From positions 9,073,174-9,137,173 of the forward strand of contig CM021316.1 in assembly GCA_010645155.1 (NCBI GenBank): 64,000 bases of DNA, in the 5' to 3' direction. The DNA is from Tigriopus japonicus (taxonomy: Eukaryota > Arthropoda > Copepoda > Harpacticoida > Harpacticidae). Numbering within the stretch: the first letter of the stretch is position 1; the number at the start of each line of letters is the position of its first letter. The notes under the pieces were generated by a model. That model was not told where the DNA came from. It saw only the letters and a list, made by a program, of their open reading frames with translations, and made no database searches. Below, piece by piece: positions 38,257 through 49,098 of the stretch. The translations under genes were made by a program, and so were the position numbers.

Positions 38257-41200
38257 GATTAGTCCTCAAATAACGATGTTCCGTGAATAAAAATCTTAAA
38301 TGTGAAAGAAGAGAAACGTAAAGAAAAGTGGGTCGACAAAGAAAGACCGAATGTCAAAGCAAAAGATTGATCAAAGATCATTATGCAAAAAAAATGTAAA
38401 ATCCATCCATGTGGCCGTTAAGGAAAGTAAAAGTTAAAATAAAAATTTAGCCAAAACGATTGGATAAAGTCCTATCATCTTCAACGTATATCTAGAGTTG
38501 CTTTAGATACCGGACATGAAATGAAGCGTCATTTGGGAAACTGAGCTTACAGAGTCGGGCTCATGACTGGCAAAAAATTGGCACAAAATTTTGAGTATGT
38601 ATATCGGCAATCAGATCCACTAGTATTCCATATTCAAATATCTCGCTTTTTTCTCGCATTTCACAAAATCTCAGTCTAAAAAAGTCTAAAAATCTGTAAA
38701 TATCGGAGAAGAAGTGAGAAGCTGCGCCATCTGTTGGTAGAACAAGATAGTATTTCTACAAGACTTTCAGCCTAGATTTCTGATCAATTTGATCCTTCAA
38801 CTTGACTTTCTTATATTCAAATGTAATGATATAGTAGCTGACCTTAGAATGGACTCGAAATATGAAGAAAATGAGTTTCAAAATCTAAACGCAGTTTTGG
38901 CAATAAATTCAAGATGAGGATAGCTCTAAAATCAAAAGACTTTGCCCCTGTTTTGCCTCCATCTAGTGACGTATTTTGAAGCTTAGACTTAATTTATTTA
39001 TAGTATCTAAAAGATGATATTGTCTTCGAGTTGGAGTGACCCATTTTCAACTTAATTTGGAGAAAAACACTCCAGACAAATCAAATTCAAATTAGCACCC
39101 ATATTCAAATATCAAAAGCCATTGTAGTAACCATTTTGCCTGTGGAACTGTGGGCGAGTATGGAGAGATCAGAGGAAGCAGTTTTACTCCCTTTGCAAGT
39201 GATTGGATTTGTTAATTACGAAACTAGATAGTGTGTCAGCTCAAACACAATTTTCGCATCCAGTTGAATATTGGAATCACAACCAAACACACCTGTAAGA
39301 TTACTTCCTTGATACTACTTAGGTTAGGTTATGCTAGTGTAGGCCACCTAACCTAGCCAAATGGAAAGGCACTATTTCATGGGATGGTTGATAGATGGAT
39401 TCAAACTAAAAAACTGATTGAAGGAAGGTCAATTGTGAAATTCGTTGCCAAATGTACTTCATAATAGTTCTATATTTATTTTGGAGCAATTTAAAAATAA
39501 CAAAGTAACAGTCTATGAATTATCTTGAATCTTTTCACAACAGCACAAAATGTTTTGGAATTTTCATTTTATATGGAAAAAAAAGTTTTTGGAGTTATTG
39601 CAAGTTGAGTGCAATCACAATATTCAAATGGTGAACACAACCTCAAATGCCAAAAGCCAGCATCTCTTTACAAGGTCATCCATACACCAATGGACTAAAA
39701 CACACAAATGGACCTTGAACTGATCTTTTCCTTTTTCAAGTTCTCATAGTTGTCAAAAAAAATGGCGTTAAACTAATCAATTTGAGATATCTGACGCTAG
39801 ACAGTGCTGCACATGCAACATTGATATTCCACTTCAAATTTGCATCTCAAGTTTAGCGCCATCTTTTGACAACTGCGAGAACTTAAAAAAGTAAACTACT
39901 GGCTCAAGGTCCATTATGCCCCTTCTGTTGGACTTGCAGTTAAAAATATCGGCTTGGCATTGATTAGTATTCATGCCAAACATATTTCTTTTTGGATACC
40001 ATAGGTTTTTATCTATATCTTGAACTCTCTTTACTTTAAAACACATGCTCGATATGATGACACTCAGCATCTCCTGAAGTACGTAACAGTTTTTAATTCT
40101 TATTTACAAAAGCTATCAAAAAAGCTTTTCAATTGTCTTGAAGACTTTGCATTTTCCTCCTAATTCCTTTAAATCCATAAGAGTAAAATTAATTTTAAGC
40201 CTTGCAAAGGTTTTTGGCCCTCCTAGAAATCATTTAAAAATTAATAATTACAGGTTGCGTGGAAACGACTTTTTTGGGAAACGAACATTTTTGGGATGCA
40301 AACAATGGTTGTAATGAAAAAAGGTCGGATCAAGATGTCATTAACATTTTCTCCCGATAGAAGTAGAGGATTGTTGAGATTGTACTCTCTCTCCACTTTT
40401 GTATGAAATTTGAGAATCAAGCCAAGATGTGTGCCAATTATATCGTTTTTCGTGCTCTTACTTTACATAATCGCATGCGCAGCAAGACAAAATGAAAACC
40501 AGTCTACCTTTGACAACATGGTCCTTCGACTTGTCTTTATCAACAAACTTTTAACAGACCTTGGTTTCACCGCTTGAATTATCCACCTTTTTATTTTAAC
40601 ATCCCAATCACCTTGTTTACACTCCACCGGCTTATATTGTACAGTACGAATCACAAATCAGCATTTGAATCTTAGTGGATCTGGTTTGTCACTGTCTTTG
40701 TGTGCCCATTGATGTACAGTGAAAAGGTCTAGTACAGTAGACAGTGTACAAGGGTGTTGCTGCTATTCAGTAAGTGCACTAAGATCCTAGAACTTGTTGC
40801 TCCATCTTTTGACGTGTAGTTGAAGTTTGTCCTGAACTGGAACTTATGACAGGGAAAAATGAACTCATTGGAGCAATACACAAGTCGAAATTAAAGGAAT
40901 GCCCCATTTTCAAAGGAGCAACGCTAATGAGATTACAATTAAAAAAATGATGTAGTTTTAAACGACAGGAACAATCTAAGACTTTGTCATTGCTTGTTAC
41001 TTTTCCAAATGGAATTATGAGCTTTGTTCAGTCTTAGTTTGTGGTTTATTGCTCAAAATAATGTTCTTGATTAAATTTTGTTCATTTTCATTTGGCTCTT
41101 CAAAGATACCAGACATTTCTAAGTGCAAAGTCCGGCCATCTTCATTAAGATTAAGGTTTTTGACCCGAGAGGCGTTTTTTGCGAAGGGGGATCAAATGCT

Positions 41201-41609
41201 ACGACGATAAACCCCTTCTAAAATCTTGGCCGAGTGGCACTTTTTATTGGAATTGAATGCATCTTTGGAAAGCACATGCATGCAGTCAAATTGCCAAAAG
41301 CTTGTTAGTGGAATTTACAAACATGGGCCTACAGATTAAAAGCTCATCCAAAAAAGCTCGATTCAAATATTGGCCAATTCTTTGTCGCAATAGTTTGAAG
41401 TAAATACAAATAGTAATATCTTGTTATCTGTTTCTTGTTTTATGAGCACAAAATGCGCATATTTATGAACAATTTTCAAATCTCATCCATCATATGTAAT
41501 TGAATTAAAATTAATTCACTGACGAATAATTGCACTTTTCACCTTCTCAAACCAATGAAACAAAGACATCATGACAAATATGGTTTAATGCAAAGTTAAG
41601 GTCATTAAA
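38257..41609. other. Intergenic between SUGCT and RMC1
   Basis: AT-rich, no gene recognised. It contains a hairpin element at 39688-39937 and a small TTAGG-containing dyad at about 39319-39356. ATTCAAATAT-type words recur near 38630 and 39102 in direct orientation, hinting at further decayed repeats. Confidence 0.5.
39688..39937. repeat. Short inverted-repeat (foldback) element
   Basis: The left arm (about 39688-39790) contains AATGGACCTTGAAC, AAGTTCTCATAGTTGTCAAAA and ATGGCGTTAAACT. The right arm (about 39835-39937) carries the inverted equivalents AAGTTCTCGCAGTTGTCAAAA, GATGGCGCTAAACTT and AATGGACCTTGAGCC. The loop is about 45 bp. A MITE or foldback by structure; no coding capacity. Confidence 0.7.
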
Positions 41610-43662
41610 TTATTGGAAACTATTTGTTTCAGAAGAACTGTTTTGGTTTTGAACGCCAGTATTCGCTGACTTACGCCATTTTCGCTCAAATAATTCAGTA
41701 AATTTCTTAAGATTAGGTCGAATTAGGTCTTTGCGGTTGTAAAAATCAAAAACGTTGAAGAAATCCTGCTCACTTTCACACTCAAGAGCAGCTTCCAAGA
41801 ACTTTCTGGCTGGAACATAATCCAATCCTTTGGTGTGGGCAAAGAGTAAGGCTGACGTGACTCTACCCTTTGAGAGCAATATTTCACATATTTCCTCATT
41901 TGAGTTGGTCAAACGATGAAGCATATCCATGGCCAGTTGGTAGGAAGCTGGAAATACCTTTTCAAGCGAAAGCAAAAGACAGGCCATGGGTTTGGAGTCT
42001 GAAATCACCTGATATTGCAAGAGCTGCTGGATTTGATACCATTGCTGCCCTTGGACATACAGGTTTATGATCAGTTCGTCCAAGAAGTATTCAGGTGAAA
42101 TATTAAACTGCATCAAACTTGAAGTATATTCGGTTAGAACACCGATAAGTCGTTTCCGGCGGCGACTTTGTTCTCGGTGAAGAGACTCTTCATCTTCACA
42201 GTTCTCGATATCGTAACAAAATACATCTTCTCTCAAGGGGGAGAAGAGGTGAGTGTAAAAATCGGATTGCTCCAGAACAACTTTGGATGGCACTTTTTCC
42301 GGGTTGCTCAGCTTGAAAAGGGAACTCGTCGAGCTTGAAGTGGTAAAGGTATGGACCGATAAAGCAATTGATGGTTGAGCTTGACGTGTGAGGTAATGGG
42401 AATAATCTTCGTTAATGATATCAAAGGCACTACGAAGAGTGGAGAGTCTTGTCTCTGGAATGGTCTGCAACAAAACTTGCAACAGAACCTGTTTGGCTTC
42501 ACTCCGGTTCAAGAGAAATGAGGCTAAATTTGGCAACTCTTGGATTTCTGCCGCAATGCTCGCATTGATTGCCACATGGAGCTTCCACATGCGTCCAACT
42601 TTGGCATCTACGATCACGTCAGGTCGGAATATAACCCAGTGTGGTGAGTACATCTCTAAAAGTTCATCACTCTCCAAGGACACTTGACCGGAGCAAATTG
42701 GAGTGTAGTGAGTGGCTGTGCCATCGAAGCTTCCGCTAAGGGAAACATCAAAGCAATAGGAAATCAGTGAGGCTTGATGGTGAACGATCACCAAGTCATC
42801 GACGACGTTCAACGATATTTGGCCTCGAACCGGCATCTCTAAAATTTTCGTCTTGTTCACTTGGGTAAACTCTTTGGTTACCGCATACAAATGAAGTTCC
42901 ACGGGCGAATCCTCCTTGTGAACGACAACCCCGATGTACGTTTGATCGTACAAATTCAAAATGGACACGTCTCGCTCTTTCAATTGAAGAGTGGTGCCGT
43001 CATACTCAATCTTGGGTAACTTATAGATGCATCCGTTTTTGAAGAAGAACGGCTGAACCCAATTTGTCAATGTTTGCGAGGCCGCCACGGCCAACGAAGA
43101 CCGTGGACAAAACACGTACCAAGACAAAGTTTGGACGTGACTCCGCAAGCTCTTGAGTAATCTACGATCCAACAACACCGAAAACATTTCCAACCCTTGA
43201 CTCGTAAAGTAGACGATCTCGGTAGCATTGAGCCATGCAAAGCCCAAAATGTAGGCCCCCGTTTTCGCCCTCGAGGATTGGCTAAAGAATCGGCTGTCTA
43301 ATTGGCCCATTTGACCCATTTCCTGAATGCCATAGAAGCGCACCTCGCTCTTGGAAGGCTGTAAGGCCAATATCTTGGCATCGGGCGAGATCTGAATAGT
43401 AGTGATGGGACTCTGACTCTCCAATCGGAAAGTGGCATAGTCCTCTTCATTGAATCCCTTGACCACGATCCCACAAACGCCTCCGGAACGTACGGAAAAG
43501 ATCTGAAACGTGACGCCGTTTCTTGGATGATAGATTCCTTTTGGCTTGTGTCAAGGGAATGGCGATACGTACTTGGTGATTGCGATCATCATAGAAGACT
43601 GTGGTGACTTTACCTACGGGTTCAAAGGCCACAGCCTCTCTTAAAAGAAGGCAGAGACTCAT
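41610..43662 (-). CDS. RMC1: RMC1 / Mic1-like regulator of MON1-CCZ1
   Basis: Component of the metazoan MON1-CCZ1 complex that activates Rab7 on late endosomes, lysosomes and autophagosomes. Exon 1 at 43662-43573 (30 codons) and exon 2 at 43502-41610 join in phase 0 across a 70 bp intron (donor gtacgt, acceptor tttcag) to 660 residues; human RMC1 is 657. Orthology is clear along the length: FSVRSGGVCGIVVKG at the splice, AYILGFAWLNATEIVYFTSQG, SLRSHVQTLSWYVFCP, LNVVDDLVIVHHQ, SPHWVIFRPDVIVDA in the N-terminal beta-propeller-like half, then VLEQSDFYTHLFSP and YQVISDSKPMACLLLSLE in the C-terminal Mic1 domain. The long frame alone would misplace the start 42 residues late. A variant ATTAAA-type polyadenylation signal may sit just downstream (near 41583 on the minus strand). 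Confidence 0.95.
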
Positions 43663-45021
43663 GCTTGGCTCAGGATTTCCATGCGAGGGAGGAGTTTCAG
43701 GTCGACCGAAGAAACGAACGAACGGAGGTGAATGGATTGATTGTTTGGCGAGTGTTTTCTTTTTGTTATGAATACGCTGTGGTCAGGGTGACTAAACTTA
43801 GAAAAAACTACAAATCTGGTGTTTTTTAAACGGCATCAGCAATCTTTTGTACGAAACATGAAGCAATAAATTAGTTTTGAATTTTACTTTTCATTTCATA
43901 TTGATGTTGTTTTGGGATTTTGCATGATTAGTATCTTTAGATTTATTTAAATACACATAATTTAAACTACCTGCAAGTCACATGCAGATTGAATTCCTGA
44001 CATTCAATCAATGCAGTGGTTGGATTTTGAACTGTGAAAAATATCGAAATCAAACCCGATTCTTCAGTTTGGCTTTTTCCTTGGTTGGGCTTTATATTTT
44101 TCGATGCGTGAAAACCTTTTGTATTTTACGCATAATTTTTGTCAGTGTTCTTCTAGCCTAAGCGTCCCTTTTCTTCCGGCTCTCAGCCAATGAAAACGCT
44201 TACAGGGTGACACAATAGATCAATTTATTTTGAATAGAGTATTCAATCACGTAAAACCTGACTTACATTCCTTATTTTTTAAGAAAATAAAACCTGCAAG
44301 AAAACAGAAATGCTAAAATGTGACATAGAATGATCATCTTTAGGTTCAAAGTACAAGATGTAGCAAATGATAGTGCTTCCATGGGCAACAATCGTCAAAG
44401 AACTCCGTCACTCTCTTAGTATTTGGCCGGCTCTTACAGAGCCAGCCCCCTGATGAGAAGCAGGCTCTTAACAGCGAGGCCAGTTCGCAGACATTTGTGC
44501 CAGCTTTTGCAAAGCTGGCTCATAAAAACATTGAAAGGCAGTGGAAATCCGATGCTAATGTGTATGTGAAAAAAATGGCAGAATAAAAAAGTCTAGCGAG
44601 GGAAGGTGACAGTACAAGGAAAGTCTTACACCGAAATACAAGCATGATTTTGGGCTCAAATAATAGCAAACGAAGTTTTGGATTTTTAAGAGGAGCGAGA
44701 ACGAAAAACAAGTAATTTTTAATTGGTGGAATGAGCAATAGTGATTTATATTTTGAAGTGAGCCTTGACAGGCAGAAATTGGCTTTTTTAAAACAAGTTT
44801 TGACATTGTTGGCTGGAAACTCCATGGCAACACTGTGTGCCGACTCTCGTTGGTCTCGATGCTTCTGATCCCGACTCACAACAATCCGAGGCGGTCGATC
44901 TCACTTGTGTTTTGATTGATCCACGATTTCACCATCGCCTTGGCCCACCTACCCAACATCCCAGTTAATAGCCTACTCTTCCCGCGGATCCCCATCACCC
45001 GTCCCACTCACCCACTCTCAC
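43663..45021. other. Divergent intergenic region between RMC1 and SET
   Basis: 1.36 kb between the start codons of two divergent genes, so it should hold both promoters. No gene seen. A cluster of hairpin-forming palindromes occurs at 44429-44519. The last roughly 150 bp before SET are C-rich (CCCACC/CATCACCC), as expected for its 5' UTR. Confidence 0.5.
44429..44519. repeat. Palindrome cluster with two strong stem-loops
   Basis: GGCTCT-TAC-AGAGCC (44429-44443) is a perfect 6 bp stem. GCCAGCTTT-TGC-AAAGCTGGC (44499-44519) is a perfect 9 bp stem. AGCCAGC at 44441 can also pair with GCTGGCT at 44514. The first resembles the 16-nt histone mRNA stem-loop but has a 3-base instead of a 4-base loop, and no histone reading frame precedes it. 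Confidence 0.6.
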
Positions 45022-46135
45022 ATGGAGCCCTCGCCCAGTCAGACGGCCGAAACGGCCGCCGAGGACAAGAGCATCAGTTCCACTACCGGCTCCACGGCCA
45101 CCAAGAACAATAACGGAACCACGGGCGGCGCGGCCGACTCCAGCATGGCCTCACCGGCCAAACGAGCGCGCGTGTCCGCCGACGAGTCCATGGAAGAGAA
45201 GGATTTCGACGAGGAGACGCAGAAGGCCCTGGAGGAGATCGATGCCAGTCAGAACGAGATCGATGCGCTCAACGAAAAGGCCAGTGAGGAGATCCTCAAG
45301 GTTGAGCAGAAATACAACAAACTCCGACGACCGTTCTACGAGCGACGCAACAAAATCATCCAACGCATCCCCAAGTTTTGGCTCACGGCCTTCATCAATC
45401 ATCCGCAAGTGTCCTCCATCATTGAGGAGGACGAGGAAGAGGCCTTGCAATATCTGAACAAACTCGAGGTGGAAGAGTACGAAGATATCAAGTCCGGCTA
45501 TCGCATCAAGCTGCACTTTGATAAGAATCCCTACTTTGACAACGAGATCCTCACCAAGGAGTTCCAATTGGGCTCCTCCGGGGATCCCGCCTCCATTTCC
45601 ACGCTCATTCAGTGGAAGGAGGGACAAGATTTGGTGGCCAAGGCCGCCATGAAAGCGGCCGCCTCCAAGAGCGGACGGAAAAGAGCGCTGGAGAATCGCA
45701 CCTTTTTCACGTGGTTCAATGACAATAGCGAGCCCTCGGCCGATGATGTGGCCGAGGTGATCAAAGATGACATGTGGTAAGTTGGGGTGGAAATTAAGTT
45801 TGAAGATGGCTTAGGTTTGTCATACCGATGTTTTTTTTTCTACGTCTGCCCAGGCCCAACCCTCTTCAGTACTTTCTCGTGCCCGATGTGGAGATTGAAA
45901 ATGGGGGAGACGACGATGAAGACGATCTCGAAGATGAGGAAGAGGTGCGTTCAAAGACCAAGACACTTAAAACAACTCATGATCAATTGATTTTTTTTTC
46001 AATTGATTTTAGGTGGTCGTGTTAGAAGAGGAAGATGAGGAGGGTGACGATGACGACGACGAAAGCGGAGGAGGTGGTGGAGAAGATGGCTCCGGAGCTC
46101 ATCCAACCAACGCTCCGACCTCTGAATCTGCCTAA
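45022..46135 (+). CDS. SET: SET / TAF-I nucleosome-assembly protein
   Basis: NAP-family histone chaperone, also known as an inhibitor of protein phosphatase 2A and part of the INHAT complex; nuclear. Exons 45022-45776, 45854-45944 and 46013-46135 (donors gtaagt and gtgcgt, acceptors cccag and tttag) give 322 residues against about 280-290 in vertebrates. The extra residues are an N-terminal Ser/Thr/Ala-rich leader with a KRAR basic patch. Next come the dimerisation helix (ALEEIDASQNEIDALNEKASEEILKVEQKYNKLRRPFYERR), the earmuff domain with IPKFWLTAFINHP, GYRIKLHFDKNPYFDN, FFTWFND and the splice-restored DDMWPNPLQYFLVPDVEIE, and an acidic D/E/G tail. AATAAA at 46230 is the likely polyadenylation signal. 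The first exon is markedly G+C-rich compared with its surroundings. Confidence 0.95.
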
Positions 46136-46229
46136 CTTAATCCAGTACCAAGCCCAACACAAAGAATCTGTACGATAACTGAAGCGGAACGAGAGTCCTT
46201 CGATATTCTGGAACAGTTATTCCAGTAGA

Positions 46230-46235
46230 AATAAA
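46230..46235 (+). terminator. Polyadenylation signal of SET
   Basis: AATAAA lies 95 bases after the SET stop and only about 70 bases from the stop codon of the convergent LHPP gene. Confidence 0.6.
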
Positions 46236-46303
46236 TCCATCTATGTCGTTTCGTATAAACATAATTATTACATTGCGTCTCCAAACCCGTTAAGACGATA
46301 GAA

Positions 46304-47229
46304 CTAGTTATCTAAGATTGTATCAACAATTTCTGCGAGATTATTCACTATGAGATCAGGCTTAACTTGCGGATGATTCTCGTCCTGCGGTTGAAATTTT
46401 CCGGTTCGCACCAAGATGCCCGTAATTTCGCATTTTTGAGCTCCGCCCACGTCCGAGACGATATCATCGCCCACCATAAGTGTCTCTTCTGGCTGAACCC
46501 CCATGTCCTTTAAGGCCGTGGCAAAGAACTCAGGGGCGGGTTTGCCGCAAACAATCGCCTCTCGATCGGCTGCAAAGGCCAAGGCCGCGGCAAATGCACC
46601 CACATCCAATGTCAGTTCTCCATCCTCACGGTAAAACCGCCCCTTTCCAAGGGTATACAAAGGTCCTCCCGAGGTCATTAGTACTCGGAAGGCCTTGTTG
46701 AGGTTCTGATAGGAGAACTCATCGACTGCATCGCCAAGAACGACACTGTCATAGTTCTCGGCTATCGGAATGGCTGCCAGATCGGGTAAAAGGTTCTCAT
46801 GAACTAGGAGAAAAGGTCGAAGGTTCTTTTCCAGAGCAATCGAAGACATGGCCAATGCTGGTGGAAATCTGGAATTGAAATAATCCTAAATTAACGGGTA
46901 GCATTTAGAGGGCCTTTTCATCTCTTACATGTCAGTCTCTTTCATGGTGAATCCGAGTCGATGAAGCTTTTCCACTAAGCTCCTTCTAGTTCGTTGAGTC
47001 TCGTTGGTCACAAATCGAACCTGGATGCCTAAATATAAAGAGATCAGTCTCAAATCTATATTTATTCCGTTTCAATAGATATACAATCCATCTCACCTTT
47101 ACTAGCTAGTTTTTTGACGGCTTCAACTGAGCCTGGAATGGCCTTGCCATCGCCTTCAGCACTACTTTCGGCTAAAACACCCGTGATGTCCAGAAGAACA
47201 CCCTTGATGGGTTTTCCATTGAAACTCAT
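46304..47229 (-). CDS. LHPP: LHPP-type HAD phosphatase
   Basis: Phospholysine/phosphohistidine/inorganic pyrophosphate phosphatase of the HAD superfamily, cytosolic. Minus-strand exons 47229-47097, 47028-46929 and 46868-46304 join with phases 1 and 2 to 265 residues (human LHPP 270). The nucleophile motif is GVLLDITGVLAES (HAD motif I, Asp14), matching the D-I-S-G of human LHPP and not a classic DxD. VRFVTNETQRTR is the motif II region, VCGKPAPEFF carries the catalytic Lys, and VGDDIVSDVGGAQ is motif IV. SYQNLNKAFRVLM and VRTGKFQPQDENHP are LHPP-specific blocks. A start taken from the third exon alone would lack the nucleophile. The gene is convergent with SET. Confidence 0.95.
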
Positions 47230-49098
47230 GTCTTGAATAGAGAGAGAGAGATTCTGTCGAGCTTTGACCGCGTTTCAAAATTTGTGCGTCAACTTTCGGA
47301 CACGTGTATTTCTAGACCTTATTAATTACACTGTTCACAGTTCGTTCTAAAGAAGCTTCTTTAGTTCGTTCCAGTTGGACCTGACGTTTTGGACTGTTCT
47401 TTGTTGTGGATCTCGGGCAGAATTGGCCTGATACACGCACGTATTGCTCGTTCTTCAGTCAGTCCCGATGAAAATTGAAACACCTGACTGCAAATCAACC
47501 AAAGAATGTACATGTGGTGCTCAAAGCGCAGTGGTTTTCGAGAAGACAACGTTTCCTCTGAAAGCAATTTAGCTAACCGTCATCCCTGTTCATTTCTAGT
47601 ACATTCCAAAAAAAACAAGATCCCTGTCCATGTTCTTCGATCAGGGCATTTACAGTAAATGAATGAGTGAACAAAGCATGGCTTGGGCCCGTTTTCCACA
47701 ACTGTCTTGAGTCAGTTAGTTGTGAAGAGGTCAAAAATTGACTGATAACATCTCGGGTCGTCGTTTTATGAGGCTTGCAGCTTGTCCCAAGGAAAGACGG
47801 ATGGAACAAACTGACGGCCGACTACTTTGTGTTCCAGGCAATTCCTGGAAAGCTTAACAGCGCGCGATCAAGCAAGCAACGTTAAGCGTGAAAAGATTAA
47901 AATGCTAGCTTCTCGCGAGTTTTCGAACGAACAAAAGTTCGCAGTGCTCTTGACGTATTCACCCAATTAAGATTATTGTCTGGGGAAAAACTTGCTAGAA
48001 AAGTCGCGTTGCTGCCTCAGGCATGAAAAGTTACAATTTCATTCCTAGATTTTCTTGGAAACTAGACAGGCCAAACGCACGCATGACTTGGTCGCATTTG
48101 TTCGTCCCCTTTGTTTGCGTTTGATTCTCTCTCATGTTTCAGACTAAAAATTGTCGAAGTTATTGGAAAGTCGATCCGTCAAGACAATTTTGAGTGTCCG
48201 ACGAATATTAATCTTCGAGATTGAGTTGAGATGGAAAGGGATTTTGAAGGCGATTACGATTATCCGTCCCAAATGTCCCAACTGGATGCACTTTTCTTTT
48301 CGTAATGCGCGTGAAATTTTTTTTGTACTGATGGGCTGGCAGTTTCTTAAAGCCTAGAGGGTTGGCTCAAGGGTAGGAAGAGTTTGCAATTACGTACCTT
48401 GCCCATTTTTTATCTCATCTCCAGCTTTCACAAAGAGTGGGGAAAGAGTAATAAAGTTACTCAAGGGATACACTCCGACCTTAACAGATCACTTTTGAAA
48501 TTGGGCTGTCGGTATGAATCTTTGCGGCTAAAAAACGGGAGATGCGTTTCCCACAACCTAGAACGAATGCCGAGAAATTGGAGTGAAGTTGTCAGATCGG
48601 GGTTTGAACCGGTGCCAAAATCTGTCACATTAACTCCACGCCTCTTCCTCCACCTCTCTCGCACCTATATTGTGTATGTATTATATGTGTGTGTGTATCA
48701 TTGGGCAGAAGGTCTAGAATTCTTAGTCGCTAAGTTAGTCTAGAAGGAAGAGGCAAATCTGACATTCGCCGCCTCAACGAAAACGATAACGATATCCTGT
48801 CTTTATGCCGGTAGATGAGACCTTTGACGCTGGTCCAAAGTGATAAAATACAATTCCGTATTCAATTTTGTCCCCAAGTTGACACTAATTGTGCTAACTA
48901 GTGCAGCAAGAAGCGAATTGGGCAGCTTTTATTTGCACCGCCAATAGGGCTTGTCAAATTGACCGAAACGGACATAGAAATCAAATAAAACAAGGGTGTT
49001 TTATGAGTAGCGTGATGTTGGCTGGAATCCACAACAGGCCCTCCCCTGCTCAACGATGAATGATTCGATGAAGTTAATACAATTGGCTCTGGGGTGCC
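47230..49098. other. Intergenic between LHPP and Limpet 3' end
   Basis: No gene recognised. It contains the LHPP promoter side. The frame at 48384-48743 (plus) and its minus shadow are composed of unremarkable sequence with no domain. A (TG)n-like run occurs near 48684-48697. Confidence 0.45.

Noticed and set aside
44448..44465. CTGATGAG core resembling a hammerhead ribozyme or C/D snoRNA box
   Set aside because: There is no stem II and no GAAA half-core at the right distance, and no paired C/D box terminal stem.
45151..45627. 158-codon minus-strand frame across the SET first exon
   Set aside because: Antisense shadow of a G+C-rich coding exon; the plus-strand frame matches SET throughout.
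48585..48625. T-arm-like GGTTCAAACCCCG on the minus strand, possible tRNA or tRNA-derived SINE
   Set aside because: The flanking bases do not form a 5 bp T stem, and no anticodon arm, D arm or acceptor stem could be found around it.
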